A DNA stretch of 64,000 bases from positions 186,001-250,000 of the forward strand of contig NZ_JAOANW010000007.1 of NCBI RefSeq assembly GCF_026162365.1, given 5' to 3'. Of the stretch, positions 8,413-19,402 are shown piece by piece. This DNA is from Nitratireductor luteus. Its GTDB lineage: Bacteria; Pseudomonadota; Alphaproteobacteria; Rhizobiales; Rhizobiaceae. The position numbers and the translations under genes are program-made. Numbering within the stretch: the first letter of the stretch is position 1; each line of letters opens with the position of its first letter. The notes beneath the pieces are model-generated. The model did not search any database. It worked only from the letters and a program-made list of their open reading frames with translations, and had not been told where the DNA came from.

Positions 8413-10074
8413 TCAGAACAACCGAAAGCGGGTTCCGTCCTTTTCTGTGTCCTTGGAATCCACGCCCGGATCGTCCGGCACGGGAGGGCGCAACAGCGCT
8501 CGATCCTCTTCGGCCTCGGCCAGACGTGCAAGCTCCTCGGCGGATTTATCATTACCTTCGGTCGGTTTTTTTCGCTCTTCATCCGCCCCAGCCCGCTCCG
8601 CCGGAGCCGCCGGCTGCTCTCCTCCGTTCGATCCCGCCTCTTCCTGCTCCTTTTCCGGCTCCTGCAGAACCGGCTCCGCATCGATCGCCACAGTCTCGAT
8701 GTCTGCGGCGTCGTCTCGCGGGCCAGACTCGGACTGAAGCGCCGGCAGGGCGGCAAGCGCTTCTTCCGCTTCCACGACCTGCCCCAGCCGCTCCACCGGT
8801 GCACGCCATTCGACGGCATCGACGCGGCCTGTTACCGGCGAAACGGGTGCCCAGCGCTCCAGTGCCTGACCGTCCGCCACCCAGGCCGGATCGCGCGGCG
8901 CGCGCAACGCCTTGGCCAGCCAGTGGCGCACGCGCCCCTGATCGCCAGTCTCCGCCTCCTCTATGTCGGCCAAAAGGAGGAATGCGCCTTCGCGCGACTG
9001 CAGCCTGACGGCGGCCTCCGCCGCCGCGCGCGCTTCCTTGTATTCGCCGGCATCCAACGCCGCGCGACCGACGGCCAGCTCGGATTCCACATTGTTGGGC
9101 CGCAGCTTCTTCAGCTTCTTCGCCCGCGCCAGCCGGTCATGGGTGGAATCCCCGGGCCGGGCATGCACATAGACATCCGCCAGCTCCGGATGCGGCTCCT
9201 TCTTCCATACGGTCTCCAGCACCTTGGCGCCCTTGCGCAGATCGTTGAGCCGGTAGAACGCCCGTGCCGCCGTCACGGCGGCAGGCACGAAATCGGGCTG
9301 CAGCCGGTGGGCCTCCATCGCCGCGGTCTTCGCGCCGGTCGTATCGGTATCCAGCATTTCCATGGCCTTGGCGGTCAAAAGCACAGCCCGGCGGCGGGCA
9401 ATGGCCTCGCGCTCAGCCTGCCTTGTCCCCTTCTGCGCCTCGACAAGCGCCAGTGCGCCCTGCCAGTCCCCTTCCTCGGCCCGTGCTTCCAGCGTGGCTT
9501 CTGCAGCCCATTGAAGCTGCGGCGCCTGGCGCGCGGCTTCCGAGGCATAGTGGCGGGCGGCTTCCCGTTCACCCAGCCTTTCAGCCTCGAGATAAAGTCC
9601 GCGAAGGCCCACGAGACGCGTTTCGGGATCGTCAGCCATGGCGGCGAACTTCTCGCGCGCCGCCTCATGGTCGCCGTCCAGCAAGGCTGCCTGCGCGTCG
9701 AGCAGGTGGATAAGCGGCTCCTGATCCGCCGAAATGAGTTTTGATGCCTGCTTTCCCATGCGCCGGGCAAGCCCCCCATCACCCGCGCCGGCGGCGATCA
9801 TGCCGGTCGACAGTGCCTGGTATCCCCTGTCCCGGCGGCGCACCCGGAAATAGCGCGCGACGGCATAGGGGCTGTTCCAGATGCTGCGAAGGAGCCACCA
9901 TACGATCATCACCGCCGCCACAATGGCCACGACGAGGACCGCGGCGACCATCAGCGTCACCTCATAGCGATACCCGCCGAAGGTGACGACAAGATCGCCG
10001 GGCCTTTCGGCCAGCCAGGCGAAGCCGAGGCCGAGCAGGAAGACGATCGCGATATAGAACAGGACTCGAAACAT
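8413..10074 (-). CDS. hemY: HemY-like TPR membrane protein
   Basis: 553 residues. Two N-terminal membrane segments (about residues 4-20 and 40-63) precede a long TPR-like helical repeat domain; the C-terminal 100 residues are acidic and low in complexity. It resembles the HemY of the hemCD operon, not the oxygen-dependent protoporphyrinogen oxidase that shares the name in Gram-positives. Its precise role in tetrapyrrole synthesis is unsettled. It starts 10 bp after the Mic60 homologue and is the fourth gene of the hemC-hemD-mic60-hemY unit. Confidence 0.9.
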   Translation of the reverse strand: MFRVLFYIAIVFLLGLGFAWLAERPGDLVVTFGGYRYEVTLMVAAVLVVAIVAAVMIVWWLLRSIWNSPYAVARYFRVRRRDRGYQALSTGMIAAGAGDGGLARRMGKQASKLISADQEPLIHLLDAQAALLDGDHEAAREKFAAMADDPETRLVGLRGLYLEAERLGEREAARHYASEAARQAPQLQWAAEATLEARAEEGDWQGALALVEAQKGTRQAEREAIARRRAVLLTAKAMEMLDTDTTGAKTAAMEAHRLQPDFVPAAVTAARAFYRLNDLRKGAKVLETVWKKEPHPELADVYVHARPGDSTHDRLARAKKLKKLRPNNVESELAVGRAALDAGEYKEARAAAEAAVRLQSREGAFLLLADIEEAETGDQGRVRHWLAKALRAPRDPAWVADGQALERWAPVSPVTGRVDAVEWRAPVERLGQVVEAEEALAALPALQSESGPRDDAADIETVAIDAEPVLQEPEKEQEEAGSNGGEQPAAPAERAGADEERKKPTEGNDKSAEELARLAEAEEDRALLRPPVPDDPGVDSKDTEKDGTRFRLF

Positions 10075-10084
10075 CGGCGCTTCC

Positions 10085-11518
10085 TCAAGCAGGCTTCAGC
10101 GCGCTGGAAAGCGCATTCTCTAGAATATCGTCGGCCGCCTGGCGCGCCCTCAACTTCTCGGCGAACGGCGCCGCGGTCTCCTTGGCTTCCGGCGGCAGCG
10201 TCTCATACTCAGCCAGCGCCTTCTCGAAATCGCCGGCCTGCACGGCCGCCTCCATCCGCGCGGCGATCGCTTCCGCGCTCTCGCCCTCCACCTCGCCTAC
10301 CGGGCGCACATCGATCGCCGAACGCGCGCTTGCCATCAAACGCTCGACGAAACCCGCCGAGGGATTGGAGGCGCGGCCAAGGGCTGCGATGGCGGAGGCC
10401 GCCTCCGGCGCTTCCGCGGCCAGCTCGGCACGGGTGGGAATACCGAATTGCGCATAGGGCCGCAGCGGATCGAGCTGCGAGGCATCGGGAGCCAGGGCTG
10501 AATAGGTTTCAAGCTCGGAGGCATAGGGCTCGCCGCGCTCCACGGTGGATTTCAGTGCCGAGGCCGCGACCACCAGCGCCAGCCTCGGCCCCTCATCATT
10601 CGCGGCCACTTCCTCGGTCAGCGAATCCAGCCGCTGGCCCAGCGCCTCAACAGCCGATCTGTTCGCATCGGCCGTCTGCCGGATATCGTCGAGCGTGCCG
10701 CGCACCTGCGAGACGCTTTGCTCAAGACCGGCAACCTGCTCGGCGACTTCTCCGCCCGCACTACCTTGAGCGGCATTCTCGGACAGAGAGGAAACCCGCT
10801 CTTCCACCTCCTGGAGTTTTGCCTGCAGAGCCTGCAGGCCGGCATTTTCACCGGCCCCGCCGGAGGAAACGCTATCACGCAGGGAGGCGACATCCGAAGA
10901 AAGCTGCTCGATGCGCTGCAGCGGCTGAGCCAGCGCTTCCTGGAGGGCGCCGTCATCCTGGCTGGCCTGCGCCGGCGCGGCGCGGAGATTCTCCAGCTCC
11001 GCGCGCATGGCGGTCACCTCCTGCCGGAGGTTTTCGATTGCCGGATCCGGCGCTTCTTCCCGCTGACCTGGAACAGGCAGCACATTCGCCCATTGCAGCC
11101 CGCCGGCAAGCGCCAGCACGATCACACCACCCGCCACGCCGCCAAGAAACGCGCGGCCCGACCCGCCGGAACGGGGTTCTGCCTCGGCGCGGTGGGCCGA
11201 TGCACCGCCCGCATCTGCGGATTTAGGGGCATCCTCTTTCTTTTCGCCCGCCTCTCGCGGCTTTTCGGCCGGGCTTCGACCGAATTTCCCGCGCTCGGCT
11301 TTCATTGACCGCTCGTCCCGCTTGGTGCTCGCCGAAGCGGCCTTGCCGTCATCGACGGTCTTTTCCCCGGGTGCGCCGGCTTCCGCTGGCTGCTGCGCTT
11401 CCGGTGCAGGATCCGCCTCGCCGGCATCCGTCTCCCGCTTGACCGCGTCCGGTTCCAGATCGATCGTCACCGGATCCTTTGAGGATTTCGAATGACGGGT
11501 CCTCGGCGTTTTGACCAT
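10085..11518 (-). CDS. Mic60/mitofilin-like inner membrane protein (COG4223)
   Basis: 477 residues: a charged, disordered N-terminus (1-120), one membrane segment near 123-143 (FLGGVAGGVIVLALAGG), a coiled-coil region (about 150-300, many Glu/Leu/Gln heptads) and a C-terminal domain with a mitofilin-like signature. Alphaproteobacterial Mic60 shapes intracytoplasmic membranes and is the ancestor of the mitochondrial crista protein. Its place between hemD and hemY matches the arrangement known for this family. The ATG at 11518 follows a GGAG and is preferred to the upstream 11548 start. Confidence 0.88.
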   Translation of the reverse strand: MVKTPRTRHSKSSKDPVTIDLEPDAVKRETDAGEADPAPEAQQPAEAGAPGEKTVDDGKAASASTKRDERSMKAERGKFGRSPAEKPREAGEKKEDAPKSADAGGASAHRAEAEPRSGGSGRAFLGGVAGGVIVLALAGGLQWANVLPVPGQREEAPDPAIENLRQEVTAMRAELENLRAAPAQASQDDGALQEALAQPLQRIEQLSSDVASLRDSVSSGGAGENAGLQALQAKLQEVEERVSSLSENAAQGSAGGEVAEQVAGLEQSVSQVRGTLDDIRQTADANRSAVEALGQRLDSLTEEVAANDEGPRLALVVAASALKSTVERGEPYASELETYSALAPDASQLDPLRPYAQFGIPTRAELAAEAPEAASAIAALGRASNPSAGFVERLMASARSAIDVRPVGEVEGESAEAIAARMEAAVQAGDFEKALAEYETLPPEAKETAAPFAEKLRARQAADDILENALSSALKPA

Positions 11519-11673
11519 CAGGCAGCTCCGCTGGCATTTCGTGCGCACCTCGTACGGCGCAACACCCTTCCTAGGACATGGCCCCTCAAAAGTGAAGGAA
11601 ATGGTACCTTTTTCGGTTCCCCGGAGGGCATGGCCACCTTCCTGTTTTCCACACCCGATAAATTGTCAGGCGG

Positions 11674-12384
11674 TTATCGCGAGAGATCGTCGTCGATCAG
11701 GGACAGCATAGCCTCGTCGGTCGGCGCCGGGGCGACAAGACAGGTTTCGCGCGGAAAACGTCCCAACGCACCGGCAACCCGCTGCGAGATACATATGAAG
11801 CGCGCGGTCAGTCTTCGTCCGATAGACGCATTTTGCACCAGGAGGGAAGCAGCGAAACGGGAATGAACGAGCACGAAGTCCGGCGAGGCATCGCCCAATA
11901 GCCGTTCGACATCTGCCTCGGACAGAGGCTTAGCCAGCGTGTCATAGGTCTCGACAACAAGCGAACGGAGCCCGGCCGCCGACAATCCCGCCTCAAGCGC
12001 GTCACGCCGCACCCGGCCGCACAGGACAACGATGCCGCTACCGCGCGACACCTTCTCCGCCACGAGACGGGCAAGCGCCGCCGCATCGCCGCGATGCTCG
12101 GGCATGACATGAAGCCCTGCCTCTCGCGCCCGTTGCGCCGTCCTCGGACCGACCGCGAATGCAGGCAAACCGCTCAGTCGAGAAAGCAATTCCTCCGGCG
12201 CGTGGCGCACCGCATTGGCGCTCGTGATGGCCACGGCGTCAAACCCGGACAGATCGGGAGCGTCCGCCGGCAATGCGCGGATCTCGGTCAGCGGCAGCAC
12301 AAGAGGCTGATGGCCCAGCGCTTCCAGCCGCGCCGCCGTTTCCGAGGCACCCGGCTCAGGCCGCGTAACGAGAACCCGCGCCAC
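11674..12384 (-). CDS. hemD: uroporphyrinogen-III synthase
   Basis: 236 residues. The enzyme closes hydroxymethylbilane with inversion of ring D. The start RVLVTRPEPGASETAARL and the ITSANAVRH segment are family hallmarks; overall conservation is low as usual for HemD. The start is taken as GTG at 12384 because its first base is the last base of the hemC stop (TAGTG), a normal coupling arrangement, and because it places the first strand at the N-terminus. A TTG at 12393 is the alternative. Confidence 0.92.
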   Translation of the reverse strand: MARVLVTRPEPGASETAARLEALGHQPLVLPLTEIRALPADAPDLSGFDAVAITSANAVRHAPEELLSRLSGLPAFAVGPRTAQRAREAGLHVMPEHRGDAAALARLVAEKVSRGSGIVVLCGRVRRDALEAGLSAAGLRSLVVETYDTLAKPLSEADVERLLGDASPDFVLVHSRFAASLLVQNASIGRRLTARFICISQRVAGALGRFPRETCLVAPAPTDEAMLSLIDDDLSR

Positions 12385-13313
12385 TAATCCCAACTGTCGA
12401 AGAATTGCGCGCCCGCCTTGTCGCGTATGCGCTTCCCGGCATCGACGCCGATCTCGGCCGCTATCCCTGCCTTGCCTTCGCCGCTGATCTCATGGCTCTG
12501 GCGACCGTCGGGGGTAAGGATGAGGCCGGAGAAGGACAGGCGATCGCCTTCCATCTTCGCCAGACCGGCTATCGGTGTGCGGCATGAACCGTCGAGCACC
12601 GCCAGGAAGGCGCGTTCGCAGGACAGCGCCGCGCCCGTCTCCTCGTGGTGGATGGCCTCCAGCATGGAGCGGATGCGCCCGTCACCTGCACGGCTCTCTA
12701 TGCAGATGGCCCCCTGCCCGAGCGCCGGTGGAAAGGTTTCAGGGTCCATGATCGCGGTGGCGACATGTTCCATCGCCAGCCTCTTGAGGCCGGCCAGCGC
12801 CAGCAGCGTACCCTCGGCCACACCCTCTTCCAGCTTCCTCAGCCGCGTCTGCACATTGCCGCGAAACATGCAGACGTCGAGGTCGGGCCGCATGCGCAGT
12901 ACCAGCGCCTGGCGGCGCAGCGACGAGGTGCCCAGCTTGGCGCCCTGGGGAAGGTCTTCGATTGTCTCGACCGAGCGCCCGATAAAGGCGTCCCGCACGT
13001 CCTCGCGTTCCAGGAAAGCCGTGATCTCCAACCCTTCTGGCAGAACGGTTGGCATGTCTTTCGAGGAGTGAACGGCGAGATCGATGCGGCCGTCGAGCAG
13101 CGCTTCCTCGATCTCCTTGGTGAAAAGCCCCTTGCCGCCGGCTTCCGAGAGTGGACGGTCCTGGATGCGATCGCCCGATGTCGAGATGACCACGATCTCG
13201 AAAGCCTCTTCCGGCAGGCCGTGCGCCGCCATCAGCCGGGCGCGCGTTTCGGCCGCCTGGGCCTGCGCCAGAAGGCTGCCCCGTGTGCCTATGCGAATGA
13301 GATCAGTTTGCAT
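12384..13313 (-). CDS. hemC: hydroxymethylbilane synthase (porphobilinogen deaminase)
   Basis: 309 residues, full length. It polymerises four porphobilinogens. The dipyrromethane cofactor cysteine is C244 in DGSCRTP, and the catalytic aspartate is in [11 protein letters not shown] (D86). IGTRGSLLA at the N-terminus and GTSSLRRQA are also typical. First gene of the hem operon, divergent from tsaD with 153 bp between start codons; this divergent pair is conserved in alphaproteobacteria. Confidence 0.97.
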   Translation of the reverse strand: MQTDLIRIGTRGSLLAQAQAAETRARLMAAHGLPEEAFEIVVISTSGDRIQDRPLSEAGGKGLFTKEIEEALLDGRIDLAVHSSKDMPTVLPEGLEITAFLEREDVRDAFIGRSVETIEDLPQGAKLGTSSLRRQALVLRMRPDLDVCMFRGNVQTRLRKLEEGVAEGTLLALAGLKRLAMEHVATAIMDPETFPPALGQGAICIESRAGDGRIRSMLEAIHHEETGAALSCERAFLAVLDGSCRTPIAGLAKMEGDRLSFSGLILTPDGRQSHEISGEGKAGIAAEIGVDAGKRIRDKAGAQFFDSWD

Positions 13314-13466
13314 GCCGTCATGTCCGTGCTAACCGCACTGCCGAGATTGAAGTGCGGCCCTCTCCCTATCGCAGGAGGGGAGGTCGCGGCAACCTGAGCA
13401 GGTTCCGCAAGAATGTTCCACAATTTTGCGACAAGAATCTGCGGCAATAAGGGCGAAGCGGACCAT

Positions 13467-14552
13467 ATGACGCGCGTGCTGGGCATCGAGACGAGTTGCG
13501 ACGAGACGGCGGCCGCCGTCGTGGCGCGCAATGCCGACGGCAGCCCGCATATCCTCGCGAATATCGTACTGAGCCAAATCGAGGAGCACGCGGCCTTCGG
13601 CGGTGTCGTGCCGGAGATTGCCGCTCGCGCTCATGTCGAGGCGCTGGACGGCGTCATCGAGGCGGCACTGCAGGAAGCCGGACTGACCCTGAAGGACGTG
13701 GACGCCATCGCCGCCACCGCCGGGCCCGGCCTTATCGGCGGGCTTATCGTCGGCCTGACAACCGCCAGGGCCATGGCCGCGGCGACCGGCAAGCCGCTCA
13801 TCCCGGTCAACCATCTGGAAGGCCACGCGCTCACGGCCCGGCTGACCGACGGGCTGCCGTTTCCCTATCTCCTGCTCCTCGTTTCGGGCGGCCACACGCA
13901 GATCGTTCATGTGGCAGGTATCGGCGACTATCAGCGCTGGGCAAGCACCATCGACGACGCGCTGGGAGAAGCGTTCGACAAGACCGCCAAGCTTCTGGGC
14001 CTGCCCTATCCCGGCGGTCCCAATGTCGAAAAGGCCGCGGAGGGCGGCGATCCCCGTCGCTTTGCCTTTCCCCGCCCGCTGAAGGGCGAGGCCCGGCCGG
14101 ACTTCTCCTTCTCCGGCCTCAAGACCGCCGTGCGCCGCGCGGCAACCGAACGGGCGCCGCTTTCGCCGAAGGACGTCAGCGACATCTGCGCCTCATTCCA
14201 GAAGGCGGTCACCGAAACGCTGGCGGATCGGGTAGCCCGCAGCCTGGAACGTTTTCGCACCCTCCATCCTTCTGACAGTGAGCCGGCATTGGTCGTTGCC
14301 GGCGGCGTCGCCGCCAACGCCGCGATCCGGGCCGCTCTGGAAGAACTGTGCACGGACAAAGGCTTCCGTCTCGTCGCGGCGCCGCTCGACCTGTGCGGCG
14401 ACAATGCGGCCATGATCGCTTGGGCCGGGCTGGAGCGCCTTGAAGCCGGCATCGTGGAAGATGCGGCGTCCTTCGCGCCAAGGCCGCGCTGGCCGCTGGA
14501 CGAGACGACGAACCCGCTCTTCGGCGGCGGCAAGCGTGGAGCGAAGGCATGA
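13467..14552 (+). CDS. tsaD: tRNA N6-threonylcarbamoyladenosine transferase
   Basis: 361 residues. TsaD, with TsaB/TsaE, transfers threonylcarbamoyl from TC-AMP to A37 of ANN-decoding tRNAs. The metal ligands H116 and H120 are in NHLEGHA, and the C-terminal [11 protein letters not shown] supplies the aspartate. The ATG at 13467 gives the standard N-terminus [11 protein letters not shown]; the longer frame to 13413 is not needed. First gene of a run of five. Confidence 0.97.
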   Translation: MTRVLGIETSCDETAAAVVARNADGSPHILANIVLSQIEEHAAFGGVVPEIAARAHVEALDGVIEAALQEAGLTLKDVDAIAATAGPGLIGGLIVGLTTARAMAAATGKPLIPVNHLEGHALTARLTDGLPFPYLLLLVSGGHTQIVHVAGIGDYQRWASTIDDALGEAFDKTAKLLGLPYPGGPNVEKAAEGGDPRRFAFPRPLKGEARPDFSFSGLKTAVRRAATERAPLSPKDVSDICASFQKAVTETLADRVARSLERFRTLHPSDSEPALVVAGGVAANAAIRAALEELCTDKGFRLVAAPLDLCGDNAAMIAWAGLERLEAGIVEDAASFAPRPRWPLDETTNPLFGGGKRGAKA

Positions 14553-15550
14553 GCAAAATGAGGCGTATCGCCGTCCTTGGCGCCGGTGCCTGGGGCACGG
14601 CGCTGGGGCTGACCATGCGACGCGCCGGCCATGCGGTGACGCTGTGGACCCGCGACCCGCAGCTGGCGGATGAAATCTCGACCCTCAACACCAATGGGCG
14701 CTATCTGCCGGGTGTCGAGCTCAAGCCAGGGCTATCGGCAACCGTGGACATGGCCGAAGCGCTGAACGAGGCCGATTGCGTGCTCGCCGTGACGCCGGCA
14801 CAAACGCTGCGCGAGGTATTGGCCGCCGCCCAATCCGCCATGGGGGCCGCCATGAAGCCTGACACGCCCCTCGTCCTGTGCGCCAAGGGTATCGAGCGCG
14901 GCACTGGCCGGCTGATGTCGGAGATCGCGGCTGAAGTGCTCCCGCAAAACCCGATTGCGGCGCTTTCCGGCCCAAGCTTCGCCGCCGAAGTCGCGCGCGG
15001 CCTGCCCACAGCCGTGACCGTCGCGGCAAAGGACGCCGCGCTCGCCGCGCGCCTTGCCGAAACGCTGTCAGCCCCGCATTTCCGCTGCTACTCTACCGGC
15101 GATCTGATCGGCGTCGAAATCGGCGGCGCACTCAAGAATGTCCTGGCGATTGCCGCCGGCGCGACCGACGGCGCGGGCCTCGGCGCCAGCGCCGTCGCCG
15201 CCATCATCACACGCGGCTTTGTCGAATTGCGGCGCATTGCTCGTTCCTTCGGCGGGCGCGACGAGACGCTGATGGGGCTTTCCGGCCTTGGCGATCTCGT
15301 CCTCACCTGTTCGTCGGCCCAGTCGCGCAACTATGCCTACGGGCTCGCGCTCGGCAGGGGCGAAAGCCTCGATAACCGGCCGCTTGCCGAAGGCGCGCTT
15401 ACGGCCAATATTGCGGCCCGCATCGTTGCCGAGCGCGGGCTGGACGCGCCTATTATCCGCTCCGTCACGGAACTGCTGGAAGGCCGGCTGACCGTGGAGA
15501 CCGCCATGGGCGCGCTGCTGTCGCGCCCGCTGAAGCACGAAGAAAACTAG
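14549..15550 (+). CDS. gpsA: glycerol-3-phosphate dehydrogenase [NAD(P)+]
   Basis: 333 residues. It reduces dihydroxyacetone phosphate to sn-glycerol-3-phosphate for phospholipid synthesis. The Rossmann motif [13 protein letters not shown] is at residues 8-20, the catalytic lysine lies in [13 protein letters not shown], and [16 protein letters not shown] is conserved. Its ATG overlaps the tsaD stop (ATGA). The stop is followed at once by a dispersed repeat. Confidence 0.97.
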   Translation: MSKMRRIAVLGAGAWGTALGLTMRRAGHAVTLWTRDPQLADEISTLNTNGRYLPGVELKPGLSATVDMAEALNEADCVLAVTPAQTLREVLAAAQSAMGAAMKPDTPLVLCAKGIERGTGRLMSEIAAEVLPQNPIAALSGPSFAAEVARGLPTAVTVAAKDAALAARLAETLSAPHFRCYSTGDLIGVEIGGALKNVLAIAAGATDGAGLGASAVAAIITRGFVELRRIARSFGGRDETLMGLSGLGDLVLTCSSAQSRNYAYGLALGRGESLDNRPLAEGALTANIAARIVAERGLDAPIIRSVTELLEGRLTVETAMGALLSRPLKHEEN

Positions 15551-15705
15551 AGCGCCGTGCGTCCATTTGGACGCACTAAGGACGCTCTATCTTTTTTATT
15601 TTTCCGCATTTATGCGAACGTCAGGTGATACCACCTGACTGCAAAATGCTAGAGCGTGAACCCGAAAAGTGGAACCCGTTTTTCGGAAATGAACATGCTT
15701 CAACA
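15551..15705. repeat. dispersed composite repeat, copy A
   Basis: Three parts are seen. First, a hairpin framed by AGAGCG and CGCTCT (15549-15588) with an inner GTGCGTCC/GGACGCAC stem. Second, the core 15604-15650: CCGCA-N4-TGCG, then ACGTCAGGTGA and CCACCTGACTGCAAA. Third, a GAAAAGTGG.ACCCGTTTTTCGG palindrome (about 15655-15690). The core is nearly identical to copies at 45561 and 46860. The right end adjoins the ribosome binding site of yciI. Confidence 0.85.
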
Positions 15706-15717
15706 AAGGAGGCTGTA

Positions 15718-16014
15718 TTGATCTTCGCCATCATCTGCCAGGATAAACCCGGCCATCTCCAGGTTCGCCTAGATGCACGCCCCGACCACGTGGCCTATCT
15801 CAACGGGCTGAACGAAAAGGGGGCGCTGAAATTCGCGGGGCCGTTCCTGGACGAAAACGAAAAGCCCTGCGGCAGTCTGGTGGCGGTCGAGGCCGCCGAC
15901 AAGGCGGCCGCCGAGGTCATCGCTGCGGCCGATCCCTACGCTCAGGTGGGGCTCTTTGCCTCAGTGGAGATCCGCCCGTGGAACTGGGTCTTCAACAAGC
16001 CGGAGAATGCGTAA
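15718..16014 (+). CDS. YciI family protein
   Basis: 98 residues. The domain is a ferredoxin-like fold of about 90 residues (IFAIICQDKPGHLQVRL, then GPFLDENEKPCGSL and ADPYAQVGLF). The start is TTG at 15718: AAAGGAGG lies five bases upstream, while the upstream in-frame ATG would read through the dispersed repeat. YciI-like proteins are mostly of unknown activity; an H-D dyad has been proposed in some. It is followed by the EVE-domain gene after one base. Confidence 0.85.
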   Translation: MIFAIICQDKPGHLQVRLDARPDHVAYLNGLNEKGALKFAGPFLDENEKPCGSLVAVEAADKAAAEVIAAADPYAQVGLFASVEIRPWNWVFNKPENA

Positions 16015-16015
16015 C

Positions 16016-16450
16016 ATGGCCTACTGGCTGTTCAAATCCGAGCCCAATGCCTGGTCGTGGGAAGACCAGAAGCGCAAGGGAGAAGCCGGCGAGGAATGGA
16101 CCGGCGTGCGCAACTACCAGGCCCGCAACAACATGCGCGAGATGAAGATCGGCGATCTTGGCTTCTTCTACCATTCGGTGAAGGAGACCAGCGTGGTCGG
16201 CATCGTCGAGGTCTGCAACACGGTACACCCGGATTCGACCACCGACGATCCGCGCTGGGAGTGCGTCGACATCCGCGCGGTGACGGACATTCCCCAGCCC
16301 GTGACGCTGGCCGATATCAAGGCCAATCCACATCTTTCCGATATGGTTCTGGTGAACAATTCCCGGCTGTCGGTTCAGCCCGTCAGCGAGCAGGAATGGC
16401 GCGAGATATGCCGTATGGGCGGCCTGAAGGAAGCGCCGAAAAGCCCATGA
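16016..16450 (+). CDS. EVE domain protein
   Basis: 144 residues: MAYWLFKSEPNAWSWED is the conserved N-terminus, followed by WTGVRNYQARNNMREMKIGDLGFFYHS. The PUA-like EVE domain binds modified bases in DNA or RNA (human THYN1 is a relative). It sits one base downstream of yciI and overlaps the next methyltransferase. Its presence in an operon led by a tRNA-modification gene is suggestive but does not fix its ligand. Confidence 0.93.
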   Translation: MAYWLFKSEPNAWSWEDQKRKGEAGEEWTGVRNYQARNNMREMKIGDLGFFYHSVKETSVVGIVEVCNTVHPDSTTDDPRWECVDIRAVTDIPQPVTLADIKANPHLSDMVLVNNSRLSVQPVSEQEWREICRMGGLKEAPKSP

Positions 16451-17097
16451 TCGGCGACGGCGCGGCGGAGGCCTTCATCCGTGCCAACACCACGCTTACC
16501 GCACCGCCGCACGTTCCGGAGATCCAGCTCCATCTGGCAGGTGAAGCTCACGATCTGTGGCAGCGGACGGAGGAGGAGTTGCAGGAACTCGGCCTGCCGC
16601 CGCCTTTCTGGGCCTTCGCCTGGGCAGGCGGGCAGGGTCTTGCGCGCTACGTGCTGGACCATCCCGAATACGTGCGCGGCAAGCGCGTGCTCGACTTCGC
16701 TACCGGCTCCGGACTTGTCGCCATCGCCGCCGCGATGGCCGGCGCCGGCGCGGTGCTGGCAGCCGACACCGATCCCTTTTCCGCAAGCGCCTGCCGGCTC
16801 AACATGGCCGCAAACGGTGTCCGGTTCGACATCGCCGGGCAAGATCCGGTCGGCAATGAGGTCGCGGCCGATGTGGTTCTTGCCGGCGACGTGTTCTACG
16901 ACAAGGCGCTGGCCGAACGCATCATTCCCTGGTTCCAGGCGCTCGCCGGCTGCGGTATCGCCGTGCTGGTTGGCGATCCGGGCCGCGCCTACCTGCCGAA
17001 GGAACGCCTGCACTATCTCGCCGAATACGAGGTACCTGTCACCCGCGCACTCGAAGATGCCGAGGTGAAGCGCACCATCGTCTGGCAATTCGCTTGA
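16447..17097 (+). CDS. class I SAM-dependent methyltransferase, ETF-beta lysine methyltransferase-like
   Basis: 216 residues. Motif I is seen in VLDFATGSGLVAIAAAMAGA with the acidic AADTD, and motif post-II is VVLAGDVFYD. The pre-motif LPPPFWAFAWAGGQGLARYVL is typical of the METTL20/ETFBKMT group, which methylates lysines of electron transfer flavoprotein beta; bacterial members exist in Agrobacterium relatives. The substrate here is an inference. ATG overlaps the EVE stop (ATGA). Confidence 0.8.
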   Translation: MIGDGAAEAFIRANTTLTAPPHVPEIQLHLAGEAHDLWQRTEEELQELGLPPPFWAFAWAGGQGLARYVLDHPEYVRGKRVLDFATGSGLVAIAAAMAGAGAVLAADTDPFSASACRLNMAANGVRFDIAGQDPVGNEVAADVVLAGDVFYDKALAERIIPWFQALAGCGIAVLVGDPGRAYLPKERLHYLAEYEVPVTRALEDAEVKRTIVWQFA

Positions 17098-17159
17098 ACC
17101 CGGATGGGCTTTCTTCGTGGGCACAGCCGAGAGCAGCACGATACATGACACAAGCGCCG

Positions 17160-17216
17160 GTGCTGCCCCTCATCGGCCTACCGCACCTCCTCGGCAAACG
17201 GCGAGAAGGAGGATGG
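17160..17216. repeat. degenerate palindromic repeat between methyltransferase and yciB
   Basis: The stretch contains CCCCTCATCGGCCTACCG, CACCTCCTC and GGCGAGAAGGAGG. It aligns with the palindrome inside ftsY at 18917-18960 read on the other strand (CTCATCCGCCTGCCGGCACC followed by TTCTCCC and GGGAGAAGG). It looks like a decayed member of the same family in a convergent intergenic spacer. Confidence 0.6.
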
Positions 17217-17233
17217 GAGCCGGCGCCGGCTTC

Positions 17234-17878
17234 CTACTTGGCCTGCCCTTCCACCGAATGGCGCATGATGAGCGGCATCTGGCTCATCGTGAAGATGATG
17301 GTTATGGGCATGATGCCCCACACCTTGAACGCCACCCAGGCGTCGGTCGAGAAAGACCGCCAGACGATTTCGTTGACGATGGCCAGGAAAATGAAGAACA
17401 GCCCCCAGCGCAGGGTCAGCTTGCGCCAGCCCACCGCATCGAGCTTGAAAGCCGAATCGAACACGTAGCCGAGCAGCGACTTGCCGAAGGCGAGCCCACC
17501 CAGAAGGATAACGCCGAACAGTGTGTTGACGATGGTCGGCTTCATCTTGATGAAGATTTCGCTGTGCAGATAGAGCGTCAGCGCCCCGAAGATGAACACC
17601 ACCACACCGGAAACGAGCGGCATGATCGGCAGCGTGCGGGTAAGCACCCACGAGGCCGAAAGGGCGATCGCCGTCGCCGCCATGAACAAGGCGGTGGCGA
17701 TGAACAGCGGCCCGCCCAGCGCACCCAGCGCCGGAAAGCGTTCGGCGATCCACTCGCCCCGCGCATTGGCGAAGAAGAAGACCATGAGCGGCCCGAGCTC
17801 CAGCGCCAGCTTGAGCAGCGGGTTGACCTCCTTGCGCTTGGGATCGGAAGGATCGCGTTCGAATATTCGCTGGCTCAC
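17234..17878 (-). CDS. YciB family inner membrane septation protein A
   Basis: 214 residues with about five to six membrane helices; [16 protein letters not shown] at the N-terminus and [38 protein letters not shown] at the C-terminus are conserved. YciB/IspA of Shigella is linked to septation and envelope integrity. The start is GTG directly after the ftsY stop (TAAGTG), and no ATG lies near, so translation is probably coupled. Confidence 0.9.
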   Translation of the reverse strand: MSQRIFERDPSDPKRKEVNPLLKLALELGPLMVFFFANARGEWIAERFPALGALGGPLFIATALFMAATAIALSASWVLTRTLPIMPLVSGVVVFIFGALTLYLHSEIFIKMKPTIVNTLFGVILLGGLAFGKSLLGYVFDSAFKLDAVGWRKLTLRWGLFFIFLAIVNEIVWRSFSTDAWVAFKVWGIMPITIIFTMSQMPLIMRHSVEGQAK

Positions 17879-19396
<1,518 letters not shown>

Positions 19397-19402
19397 GCCT
19401 AC

